A DNA stretch of 64,000 bases from Trichoplusia ni (taxonomy: Eukaryota > Arthropoda > Insecta > Lepidoptera > Noctuidae). A program made the position numbers and the translations under genes. Location of the stretch: the NCBI RefSeq assembly GCF_003590095.1, contig NW_020800126.1:1-64000 (forward strand). Direction: 5' to 3'. The notes beneath the pieces are model-generated. The model saw only the letters and a program-made list of their open reading frames with translations, was not told the DNA's origin and did no database searches. How positions within the stretch are numbered: position 1 is the first letter of the stretch; every line of letters begins with the position of its first letter. Shown in pieces: positions 48,270 to 60,700 of this stretch.

Positions 48270-48870
48270 AGGTACACCATGTGCAGTGGAGTGGACGTCG
48301 CCGAGTTGTCGGCTGTCATCGCTGCAGCGATCGGCAGCCGGGCGGCGTGGGATGCATTGGCCTCCTTCTGTGAAACAGTGATGTCACAGAAGGAGGCGGC
48401 GGAGCGCGTTCGGGAAACTGACCCCAGCGCGCCCGCCATACGCCGACGTCGAGTGGGGCGGCGCAGAGCCGCGCATGAGCGCGCTCTCCCGCCCTAACTA
48501 GGGTTCTGGGCGACGGCACGGGGGTGTCTGTCGTCCGAGTATATTACCCACGGCGGGGGGCCACATTCGGTGCTATGGATGCGGTCCCAATATGAGGCGA
48601 GGAGGCGACGCTCTTTACACGTCGGCCTCCACACAACACAAGAAAATGACCTACCGGCCCACATCACTGGCCGGTGGAAGCCCGCGGTCGGTGTATGAAG
48701 GTTGCAACGCATTGCCATACACCGACACAAAAACGCGGATGACGTAGCACGGCGGTTCAGGTTTAGTCAGTAAAAGTCTGACACTACCCATTTCCTCCCC
48801 CGAGGGAGTGGGTGTCCGCCGCCAGGATTCCCCCGCCTAAACAAAAAAAAAAAAGGTACACCATGTGCAG
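48270..48870 (+). mobile_element. 5'-truncated R1-like non-LTR retrotransposon with target-site duplication
   Basis: The 17-bp sequence AGGTACACCATGTGCAG occurs at 48270-48286 and again at 48854-48870, bracketing a 567-bp insert that ends in a short poly(A) run. The insert carries the last part of a reverse-transcriptase ORF2 and then a 3'UTR with CCCCGAGGGAGTGGGTGTCC, text I associate with lepidopteran R1-clade elements. Perfect duplications indicate a relatively recent insertion with severe 5' truncation, as is typical of target-primed reverse transcription. Confidence 0.85.
48287..48497 (+). pseudogene. C-terminal remnant of R1-like ORF2
   Basis: About 69 codons of the element remain open to the stop at 48495-48497. 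They include SRAAWDALASFCETVMSQKE, AAERVRET and a basic RRRRVGRRRAAHE tail ending PP. This matches the short Arg-rich C-terminus after the 'W..F...M..KE..ER.RE' helix found in R1-clade ORF2 proteins. The reverse transcriptase and endonuclease domains are missing, so the copy cannot move itself. The open frame is read through the left duplication from 48279, but those first codons are host sequence. Confidence 0.65.
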
Positions 48871-51648
48871 AGCAAATAATCTTTAGGCACAGACCAAGGT
48901 TTCAATACTTTGCTATGGTCCTACTCTACAATTACATCTAGGGTAATGGGGAGGCAATAAAATAAAACAACGCCATATAGAACGAGAACAAATAATATAA
49001 TTTATATCTGTTACATTCACAAGTTTACTTAGTTTAGGTAAAGTATTAAGACTGTGGGATGTGGTGACGTGGGACGATGCAAACGCAGAACTGATATTGT
49101 AGAGTTTGCTTGTTAAGGATCTTAAAGACAACAGAAAAAGAGTTTGTGATAGTTTTGGAAAGAACAGAAATTCATTATAACAGAAGGTTTTTGATTTTTA
49201 CATTTATAAGAAACATTAAAATTCCCTACATCATGTGATAATAAAAAATAAAAAATACTCAATCGTAATTTCAGAATGCTGACTAAAACCTTATCGAATT
49301 CCGTAAATTGCTTTGATATTGTACAAGTATACGGAGTTATTTCAGTAGCTTAGGTTTTGAAACTTCGACCTGTGTAACTTGGCAGGTAGGCAGCTCGGAA
49401 TGTGCACGACATATTAATTAACTAATATTTGTTCATGTACTTGAATACAAAGCTAAACTTATTTGTATGAAAATGCTGAAGAATATGCAGAAATAGTTTA
49501 TTATGAATCGTCCCCGGTCACCACACCATCGCACACCCCGTCGAACAACTAAATCTTGACAGTTAACAATAATAAACTGTTAAAGTAATAATGTGAATAT
49601 CAGTTTCATCCAAAATATTCCGCCGGCGCGCCATCATTGTAAAGACATTGAAAATGTTCACTTTAATCGTTACGTATCACAATTATTAGCTATATTAGTG
49701 TTTATTTATTCACTATTTATACAAGTTGCTTATGTTCAACGCATTGAGGGTGTTTCTTACTTAATCTATCGTGCCGAGAAACAATACCTAAGTATCAACC
49801 TCTATGTGTGGGAGTATCATGATTAATACCATCGATACATGTTCATGTAATTAGAGGTGTAATTCTAATTCAATTATATTCTTGGAAATATTGAACAAAT
49901 ACGAGTGAATTTCCTGACTTGGATCATTGTTTTAAGTAGTATAAATCTTCTTGGGCCTTGTAGTCTGCGTTAAACATAAGCTCAGATCACCTAGGTACGT
50001 TATACATGGACCTTAAGAAGCAGCTATGATTACAATTTGTTCGAGAAACATCCAAAACTGACTAGAAAGTAGTAAGGAATGCCAAATTAATGAATTTTGT
50101 GCCAATGGTGATGCTCAATGGAGGAGGTACACATTACGTTCCGAGATTCATAAAGTGCTTCAAAGTTAAAAATATTCGATTTATGTATAAATTTTCATTT
50201 TAAAAAGTTCAATATTTTGTATATCTACTTATGTTTTGAGACACAATAAGTGGTCTTTGAATTTATTTATAAATATCTACATATTAAGCAACATCTTGAT
50301 TTAGACGCATGTACTCATGTATAATTATATATTACATATAACACGCACGTAAGTGGCTAGGGGCATCTCAACAATCTCATTCTTATTAAAACATGATTTT
50401 TCTCTTCCAACCTTTTATATTATAATATTTTCTTCCTCCATCTCACTGGATCGCGCTTCCAGAATAGATTAAAATAGACTTTTAGGCTAATATATCCCTA
50501 GCCACTTAAAATGCATTAAAAATATATAAGCATTTTTTTAAAAAACTGAAGGCAATCAATAACAACCGAGTTTATAAAGCGTCATATTATGTACAGTCCC
50601 GGCTGTACACTGCAGCTGCGGTGACAACCAGATAGGCCATGTGTTACTCTTCTACTGTTGATACATACAGTTACAATATCTAGTTATATTATAGCGATAC
50701 TTGTAAACATTAAAAACACTTGATTGTACATCGACAGGATCTTCAAACATTTCTGTTTTTACTTACAATAAGACAGCCACGTGACAACGTTTCGATATTA
50801 TTTTCTTTGACATAATACACAATACGATATAGACAATATACATATTCAATAAGTAAAATATTAACAAAATTCTATATTACTAGATGGACAGAGGCGAAAT
50901 GTGTGAAGACCCCACAAATACAAAAATAAATAATAATATACATCACATATAATTAATATTTAAGTTAATTATTTTAAGCGGAACAACAATGCATTATAAT
51001 GAAAATTATCTCTTATATACCAACAAAACTGTAACAAATCTAATATAGAGGAATATCTTTTCCTGTTCTACGTGAAATTATATACTCAAGTCTTTTAGTA
51101 ATCGAAGGCATAGACTTTGTTCCGTGAGATAGTGTTAGAGTCCGCGGGAGATGCTCACGGGTCCACAACAACTCAAACAGTTGACTTTAAAAAGATTATG
51201 ATCTAATTTTTGGTCTAGGATTTAAAAATCATGGTTCCCTGTGACCGAAAGTCATAAAACATTCAATATAGATAGAAAACCCGGAGATGATGTATACCAT
51301 CTACAGTTAATATTCTATACTTGTATACATAGGTATATTTATACATACATATGGTAATATAGACATCGTGCATGCACACAGTCCTACAGTAAGTACAGTA
51401 ACACTTAAAATTCATTATAATATTTGTCATGATCATCAATAAATAATGGTAATAATGTATCAATACTGTTCGCCGTCATGAGGGATAAAACAAAGTGTAG
51501 TGATATCGTAGAAGTCGGGAGGTGCGGGCTTTGTACGAGAGCGGCGCGGGCGCGGGCGCGGCCGCTAGCAGACGGTCGCCGGGGGCGCGGGGGGCGCAGG
51601 GGGCGCGGGGGGCGCGCGGGGCCCCGGGGGCGCGTGGGGCGCGCGCGC
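48871..51648 (-). other. ATP8A 3'UTR and intergenic sequence
   Basis: Immediately downstream of the ATP8A stop (51649) is a GC-rich 3'UTR start (51541-51648), then AT-rich sequence with a small MITE at 50350-50508. The transcript end is not pinned. The open frames here, including 51405-51884 on the minus strand, are out-of-frame readings of the last exon and UTR. Confidence 0.5.
50350..50508. mobile_element. Small MITE with TAAGTGGCTAGGG ends
   Basis: Perfect 13-bp terminal inverted repeats, TAAGTGGCTAGGG (50350-50362) and CCCTAGCCACTTA (50496-50508), bound a 159-bp AT-rich insert with no coding potential. The outermost TA could be the target-site duplication or part of the repeat. Confidence 0.6.
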
Positions 51649-51746
51649 TCAGGAGCGCTGCGGCCGCGGCCGGCTCGTGTCGTACGCGCGGATGACGTCC
51701 GCCTGCGACACGCTGCCGCCCTCCTCTTGCGAGAACGCGAACCCAT
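51649..51746 (-). CDS. ATP8A: ATP8A last exon: GFAFSQ autoregulatory motif and stop
   Basis: The acceptor is TATGATACAG|ATGGG at phase 1. It reads GFAFSQEEGGSVSQADVIRA, YDTSRPRPQRS and TGA (51649-51651). The G-F/Y-AFSQ motif and VIRAYDT ending are conserved in ATP8A proteins, where the tail docks on the cytosolic domains and restrains activity. The exon lies at the edge of a GC-rich block, and the GC-rich sequence continues into the 3'UTR. Confidence 0.93.
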
Positions 51747-54700
51747 CTGTATCATACGCAACAAGTTACAACACACCCCGGCATCGCCACCCTCGGATAA
51801 TGAATCAGAAACAAGTGTACAAACAAAACGGCAAAAATGAACACAAAATGATTCTAACTGAATCAGCGTGATGGTACTACACAATCGTGGTATAACACAA
51901 ACTGTGTGAACTGAGAACTTCTAAACGAAATCAATGTAAGTGGGTAATACCTTGTAGAATCCTTATTTAGGTCTGCAGTAAATAAAACCGTGTATCTATG
52001 TGTGGTAGGCGTCGGCAGTGCGCTGCGTGGGTACTCACGCGACAGCTCGAGCTCCAGCGCGGCGCGCGCGGCGGCGCGGCGGCTGAACACGCTGCGCACG
52101 TTGTGCAGCAGGCGCGCCGTCTCCGTGAGGCTGCCACACAGAGCTCGCGGTGACTACTGCTCGAGCGCGCGAATAGGGAACCCACCGGCAGCCTTACCTA
52201 CTCACCTACCGGCTACGGTGCCGCAGATTCATAATATCTGTTTACGTTGAGTTCCCACATCGACGGACAATTTCGAGTAACCATGGGTCATAATTTCATA
52301 ACAGGAACATAAATAAATGAACCATAACCAATCGATACGAATAAGAATGTAGTAAGTAAGCGTGAGTGTCGCAGTACCACGTGCCGGTACAAGCGGATGC
52401 GAAGCCATGCAAGCGACGTACCGCGGTACTTACACGTCGCGAGCCGGACCAGCGCGTGCCGCGTGTCCGCCGCGCTGTCCGGGGAACAACCACCAACAGT
52501 TAGTACACAGCCCGACACTGACCCGGGACCCACAGCCTGCACGCTATAAACATGCTCTACCGCCGCGCGGCCGTCCGGTAGAGGTACTTGTCATATTTAT
52601 AGTATGCATCTGCTATAACCATGGTAAAATGGAACGCGCCCCACACACGCTGATATATCACTTTATGTCACTTCATAGATTATAATAGTAAGTTAAGTAA
52701 AGTATAGTTAAATAAAAAAATCACCTTTAAATTTAGTTTCAGACATGAAGTGTGAGGCGGTTAATTACAAATTTGGGTAACATATCCAGTTAAAATAAAA
52801 CCATCACCAGGGGGAAGCTCAGTATACGATCATCAACTAGACTATCTAGTGAATACGTAGCGGAACAGCAGAACACGAGGTATTCGGAACTAATCGCATA
52901 CCGAACATCAAGCCCGTACATACGAAGCATTATTTTGGCACAACTCGGATACACAGACAAACAACGGGGTAATTGGAACAGGTTTATTGAACAATCACAT
53001 GTCACGGACACAGGCGCCCTCTAGCATCACTTACAGTACAGGTCGGTGACGCGTCACACGATACTAACGGATTACAGTAGCGCTTATGTTACTTACTGGG
53101 CAGAGTTGTGCTCACGCCATGAAAAGTGTCATAATTAAATCGGAAAAGTTTCATCAGCAATTGTAAGTTTAGGTTTATCTTTTTGCTGTTGAACAAACTA
53201 GAAATTTACTATAGCTCACTGATATTTCATACCTCGGAATGTACTTTGAAATCATAAACATACAAGGAATTGAACTAGCTTAGCACACGACGCAGCACAA
53301 GTCTGTTCAGTAATATTAACCGAGTCAGTTTACATAAACACAGAATTATGATCTATGAACTAACAGGAGTACCCGTCACGCTACGCAGGTCTAAATAAGA
53401 TTACAACTGTAACCTTATTCACCGCACGTAGATTAAGTAGAACAATTCACACTATAGCACTGCCGCACGACAGCGAAGCACCGATGAATAAATAACCCCA
53501 GTTCCAATGTAATGTACATTAAATATTATTTTTCTTATCCCGAGGAATGTTATGTTTATCTCAAGAAAAATAAATGCCGTGTGATTTGTCAAATTATCTG
53601 TTTTTAATAATACCAGATGTAATTTGAGTATTATGTCATTAAAAATGAATTTCCTATAACACCTTTAACATTTATGCTTTGATATGGTACGACTTTGTTA
53701 TAATATGAATCGTTCCAAACCTTTTGTAAATGAATGAATGAAACATAAAGAAACAAACAAAAATGAATGATCTCAATGCAAATAGGTATGATGAGGGTTG
53801 GTTGACATAAATATACTTGATTTTATAATCGATTATTGTACACTTGACAAGGCATTTTTTAAAACTGTACATCAATGGATTTCATGAACAGATATGGGCC
53901 TTATATACTGAATAAATAATTTTGTGACAAACACAGACGGAACAAGCCTGCAATAGACCACATGAAGTGCAAAATGTCGACTGCAGAGGACTAACACAAG
54001 AGGCAGTCAACCAGCCCTCTACGAGGCTGGCGGAGTTAAGAGTAAAATTAAATTGTTTATTGGATGGACTAAGAACATACTGACCATACACACTCATAGG
54101 TACTAGCTCTCATCACTGCAGTGAAGTGAGTAAAAGCAACAGATACATGTGCCTTGCCTTTAGTGCAATAGAGTTCATTTTTGCTTGATGTTAATATCAC
54201 AGAATAAGTCCATCGAATTAACAATTGCATTATTATAAACAAAACTACGATAAGAAGCAAATAATATTAGCAGAGGATCTGTACATGTATAATGTTTATG
54301 CATATACAAGAAGAAAACATAGTTCTGCACGATGAGTTTATTTCAAGTACATTATTTGTAAATACTTTGTGGAATCATACAAGTTTGGTAAAACGTTTGA
54401 GCTTCAATCCATAATAAATAATATTTAGATATGTTTCAATATTCTGACACACATTAAACGTATAAAACGAACAAGTACGTTTGTTTAATGAATAATGATT
54501 AAATATAGTCATCAAATCAACTGATAATGAGTAATAATTAGAAATTATGAAAGCGATTTCTCGTGAAATTGTAGCAGCATTGTTCGCAGTAAGTGGCCTC
54601 GAGACGACTTGAGACCAATTCGGCTTTTCTCTCATTTCTTTTACGCTTAAAGCCGCTGTAGTTTAATACGGTTTACTCAATATCAAGTGTATTTTTTATT

Positions 54701-57700
54701 GCTCTATAAACTGTGTGTGATTAAAATGTAATATTATTTAGTATGGAGTGGAGACCTCATTAGCAATCAGAATAGCACTACAAATGTTGTTTAGGTAATT
54801 AGCGGATTCTGAAATATTCACACTTCACGTTAAACACGAATGATTGTACATAATAATAAATTAACTATTATAACCACTTCTCCAATAAATAAATTCATTT
54901 CCATTAATTTAATTTTAAATAAACAGGAAATGATAAAAACCTAAGTAATTTGTAATAAGGCGATCAATGCTAATTCATGGTATAACTGACATAGCGACGT
55001 CGGCAACAAACCATTGAAATTGGAAATAATTTCAGAGTCGCTATCGCAATACATCGTATAGAGATCATTATAAAAATATAAAACAACCTTACATAATATT
55101 TACAAAGCGAAATTATTGTCGAACAACGTATTTTGGAGTTGGAACAAAACCAATGTGAATAAGTACATATTTATATAATATTTACAATGATTGTTACGCT
55201 CAATAAGCTAATAGACCTATCTACAATAGAAAACGTTCAAACAGTTGACATATAAAAATATTCACATTTATATACTTCACTCTAAGTAGTCAGTAAGACA
55301 TGTCGGCTCGTCCGGCAGGCAAGCTCTAGTCTCCGCTTAGTATGGGGCTCTGTGGGGCTCGTCGCGTTGCTACTTAAACTTATAGTTTATCTAATAGTAA
55401 ACCATCCAAAGATAGGAACAATTAGGAACCATCTTACTTGCGTTTGCCTATATTACCTATTTGAGCTGCGCATCTCTCATCAATACTTATACGACTATTA
55501 GGACATTCTATTTCCTTCGTCTGCATTACGTCTATTTAAGATATTCAAACAGAATTTCTAATGTAAAGCGCTCTTCTAATATTCAGTTTAAATTCATTTA
55601 TAGCAAGAAAACGTTATCAAAAATACTGAGGTAATAAAGTCCTTTCCTACAATTTTAGTGTAATCGTTGCTTAGTGGTCGCAACAACAAGTAGGCGGCGA
55701 CGCGGACTAGAGCCTGCTGCTGGACGCGCGGGGCCCGCTAGGGGGCGCCGCCAAGCCGGACTCTAATAATTTCACTAACTAGCCTTTATAAGACGGAGTT
55801 TTAATCACATCATAATATAAATTCCTCGTTTTCTAGTGCACGTTACGTACACGTGATATAACTCAATAATTGTGGCACACTGAAGCCCTAACAACATCAC
55901 ACCTACAAGTAATGGAATGTCATTACGAACATTTAATACTCTCAATAAATAAATACTTTATTAATTATCAATTAACCGTTACATCTAGTAATTGAGTTAA
56001 CTCGATTGCTTAAACACGGCACGAGTATGGCCGGGAGCCGCGAGGCGGTAATTACCTAAATATAATTAATTGTAAACTTCATAGGAGAGTTTTCACAGAT
56101 AAAATATGGAATCATTATGATTTCGAAGATATTATAGGAAGATCATAGTAAGCACACAATATCTAGCAGCACTCGGTAGCTCGACGCTAGAACACGTGAG
56201 CGTCCACTACTGAACTAGCAATGTAAACATACCATCTAATGGCACTCCCCTTTCTGATTCTTATCATATACTTGACGTACGCCCACCTCGGAAGGAAAAG
56301 GTAACGTTGACATTATAATCTAAACAACAGTATCACATCGGCGGTGGCGGGCGACATCTATAAATGCATACAAAAATAGCGAGGGAGGTGGCGGGGGGCG
56401 CGGCGTCACACGGGGCGCGCGCGGCGGGGCGCGGGGGGCGCGCGGGGCGCGGGCGGGGGCGCGGGGGGCGCGGGCGCCACGCTGCCGCGCCAGCGCAGCC
56501 CGCGCGGGGTGCCGTGCCCGGCGCTGCCGCCACAACACACGCTATAGTCGCGCACGCTCGCGCCGGAGGGGGCGCGGGCGTGCGCGGGCCGGGGGAGGGG
56601 GGGGGGCGGCCAAGCGAACTATACACGGAACTGACGACCGTACGACGGATGCGTGCCATCTATACACTGTGACTATGCTGTCGGCCGATCACCAACTCCA
56701 AACGAGTACGAGATAATACTACTTTTCAAGCGTTCTACTTTAATATACAATAATGCTAACAGTGGATTTTACAATAATTTGAATTTGAATTCTAAATAGG
56801 TTGTCGTATAAAAAACTACGAAACGTTAAAAATCTACACTAAAACAACTACGCTTTAGGTGTATACGTAAAAGCTACAGATATTGGCGATTAGCCGGCAA
56901 CGTTACACGCGACGTTCATATGCATACGAAAAATGAGTGACGAGAGAGACGAACTCCGACCAGAACTAACGACACGCAAGCTAATGGCGCGCTGTTCTGC
57001 TCGGGTTTCAACATCAAAAGACAATTTATACATGTGTGAAGGTAGTGAAGAAGTATATAGGGAAATAGCAGTATGTATGTAGTATCTACCTGTACATAGT
57101 CATCAAGAACAATGATATGTTGAAAAAATACACCCGAACTTATTTAATAAAGTAGGTACTTCATACATACCATAAATAGTATAAAACAAAAAATATACAT
57201 ATATACAAAGTGTAAAATCTTTATAAATATTAATGTCAGTTTTCCACTCTATTCATTCCAAAATAATGCAAACACGGTAGGAACACAAACGCATACAACA
57301 CACGCATTCTCATGTCATCAGTCGGTCCGTCCGTCGCTTCGGTAGACGCACGGTCAGTCGCACCAAATATACGACTACGTTTAAGAATTGAACATATTTT
57401 AAAGGAACTTGATCAGAAGAAGACTAGTACGACGACTGTAACTACTTATTTTAGTTCTAAACATTATTTGTAAGTTTCGAGGTATCCTTATTCTGATCAA
57501 AGTAGGTATGATGTACTGAGATCACACACAACACTGCCCGGCAACCACTTGGTGTACAGTGTATCCAGAGATGTCATGCTTTTTGTATTGTTTTTAATAG
57601 TGCAAATGGAAATTCCCCATATGAATCCAAAAATATGTGTATAAATGTAAACCCACACATTGCCATGCAATTCCTTCTGATGTGTGTGCTCTCAGTAAAC

Positions 57701-60700
57701 ATTATACATTTCCCACAAATTAAACATACTAAAATCTCTTTTCGGAAATGCTCTATCGACGAAATAATTGGTCTTGGGAAAGATGGATGGGACCACTCAA
57801 AATAGTTATTTTTGAAATAACTTATATCACTTACGTGTCATTAAAAAAGCTATACCTATATTATATCTAATAATATGGTTCTAAAACTGTTTTCCATACA
57901 TGATTAAATAAGTCTAAACATACGAAAATTTTACCACTTCTATTAACTAGCTAATTGATTAACTATAAGACTTTTCGTGGTTTAAATAGAGTTCAAAATC
58001 GCAGTACTGATAGATAAAGCATTTCCGTCGCCTCTGGAAGGCGTTGCTCGTCGAGTCGCGTACGCATAACATGAGGGATACTTACGAGTGTCGTGGGTGT
58101 GTGAGCAGTGCGGTGGGATCGCGCTGCTTTATCTCGCTCTCTCGAACGGCTTCCGTCATCGACTTGAAGGCAGAGTTGTGCACGCTGGAATGTTTAATAC
58201 AACAATTACACATAGGGTTTAAGCAATCATTCATACTACATCATTACACAATAAACATTTAATAGACTTAGGGACACCAATAGCTCGTAGCAAACCTGTG
58301 AAAGAAACACTTCATTGACATTGAATAACTTTACGATTCATAACGAGTTGACTTTCCCTCGAAACCATACAGTAGAGTGCGCTTCCATTTCTTCTGGCTT
58401 CTGTTTATATCTAGACTTGTAACTACTACATCATATTGGAAATAATCTAACCTTAACTTTGAACTTGAGCAAATAAATTCGTGTGTACATAACAAGTTTT
58501 GAATGTCCGCTTCTTACGTCATGGCCCTCGTCACGACTAGAATAAATATGTTGCCGTTAATTTTTACTGCAGTAGTTATTTTCAAATGGCTATCTACCTT
58601 TACTGACCTGAGTTAATTACTAAATACTTCGGTCGAGCGACTGTGGTTTTACTAGATAATGAATAATACATAATATCAACATTTACGAAATAATGTCAAC
58701 TATCGAGCGCTATTTACATTCTGTGAACTATATATAATTGAACTATAGGTTGAAGTGGTACAACAACGATCATGTTACAGTCGAGAGCGTCGCGGGGACC
58801 GAGCTCTACGTATCGAGTTACGGGCATTGCAAATGAAGTTCTTAGAGCTTAGAAAGTTGTTCACGATTGTTGTACACGATCATTGTGATAAACTGCGACT
58901 GTGTAAACAAATTAAATTTCTGAGAATAGTACGAGTGTGCGGTCCACGGCAGGCTCTTAGGGCGCTCGAGGTGACGGGGGCGCGGCCTTCGCTGGAGGTT
59001 CTGAGGACGCGGGGGGCGAAGGGGGCGCGGGGGACCCTGCGGGCGCTGGGGCCGCTGTGGACGCTGCTGCCGAGTCGGGGGGCGCGGCAGGCTCGCGGAC
59101 CTCGGGGCACATGCAGACGGTGGGCGGGCGCTTGTGCGGCGGCGGCTGGCGCGGCATGAGCGGCAGGCGCGCCAGCAGGCGGGACAGCACGCGCGGCAGG
59201 CGCGGCGGCAGCGCGCGCGGCGGGGCGCGCGGCAGGGCGCGCTGCAGGGCGCGGGGCAGCGCGCGGGACAGCGCGCCCAGCGGCGGGCCCAGGTGGCGCG
59301 CCAGCAGCAGCGCGGCGTCGCGCAGGCGCTCCGTGAGCGGCGGCGGCCGGAAGGGCACGCGCCCGCCCAGCGCCGCCAGCTGGGCGGGCGGGTAGGCCAC
59401 GGCGCCCGTGGTGCGGCGCACGCTGCGGACACAACACTCACAGCCGCCGCGCCGCCTCCATCCTCTCAAACAAGTGCTTCTCGAACCACGGGCTGCCTAA
59501 GCTGTAACCACGAACGCCCCGTATCCCGCTCGGACCACAGCGCACCGTGCCTAACTACTCCTTAGTCCTGCCTGCCTTCGTGATGCGTTATTGCTAAGAA
59601 ATCTTCGTTTTACGCAATCGGGTAACGACGCCAAAATTAAAAACTCAATTTGGGACAAAAATAGTTGGAGACCTTTGATGTCATCTACGCCTAAAAAACT
59701 AAAACGTGTACCTATAATATGAAGCCTGTGTTCCTGCAATCTCCTGTAGGACGAAAATTACCACCAAGACCCAGAAAATTATAAGTATCGTGTACTTACA
59801 CAGTGACGAGCACGTCTGGTATGAGCGTGGCGATGGGGATGAGCACCAAGCCGAGCCAGAACACCAGCGAGCTGAACAGCATGCGGTCCATGCCGCGCAT
59901 GACCGCGCCGATCAGGATCGTCGGGTAGATGTTGCTGGAGGGAACAGGGTGCGTTATACAGGGCGACCGATTCAATATAGACTCGAAACCAGGTGGAGGG
60001 CAATAGTCGTAATAGTTAACAGAAAAAATTGGAGAAATAACGGTCAAGTACTTTTTGAAAACAGCATATACTTCGCGAGGAAAGTGATGAACTTTTATGT
60101 ACTGTGTCTACAAATATCAAGTTTTCTTTATTAATCCTTTCGATAAGTTTATGGAGGCTACAGAAAGTGTAACATAATTCATGCACGAAAATGAATCACT
60201 ATTTGTAATACATTTATTTACAAAAGTTTTATGCAAAAAAACCTTTGATTACAACAGCTGGATCTGATTGAAATAACAAACAAAACATTTCTTTCAAATA
60301 TGATCTTTAAAGTAATTGTATAAAGTGCATTCTTACCTGTATATGAGTATAAACATGAACCACAAGGCGACGGAGCCCCAGATGGCGAAGTGCGTGACCC
60401 ACGTCCACGAGTGTGTCGACAGGCCCGCCTTCAGGCACACCGTGAGGACCACGTACTGGGAACACCAAGAAAGTACAGATGTGACCCAGTGTTAGAATAC
60501 GACTAAGTACGGCTTGTGAAGGCTCTGTGTTTGAACGGGGACTTTGATGTTCAGGAAAGTTCAGGAAAAAAATTACAAAATGTATTTCTTACGATTATAA
60601 ACTCTTGCCAAGAAATTTGTTTTAATTCCGAATTTGAAAAGTCGCTTATCTTAATTAATATTCAAAACTGAAAACCTTACGTGATAAATTTGAAGTTCTA

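Noticed and set aside
51405..51884. 159-codon minus-strand frame and 120-codon plus-strand frame at 51.4-51.9 kb
   Set aside because: Both are out-of-frame readings of the last ATP8A exon and its GC-rich 3'UTR.
56320..56672. 72- to 108-codon frames on both strands in the 56.4-kb GC island
   Set aside because: Low-complexity Pro/Arg/Gly readings without domains. Only the phase-matched short terminal-exon candidate is kept, at low confidence.
58842..59565. Overlapping 112- to 199-codon frames on both strands at 58.8-59.6 kb
   Set aside because: Only one minus-strand frame joins the upstream exon in phase and ends with the LTER helix and a TAA. The others are GC-rich shadows.
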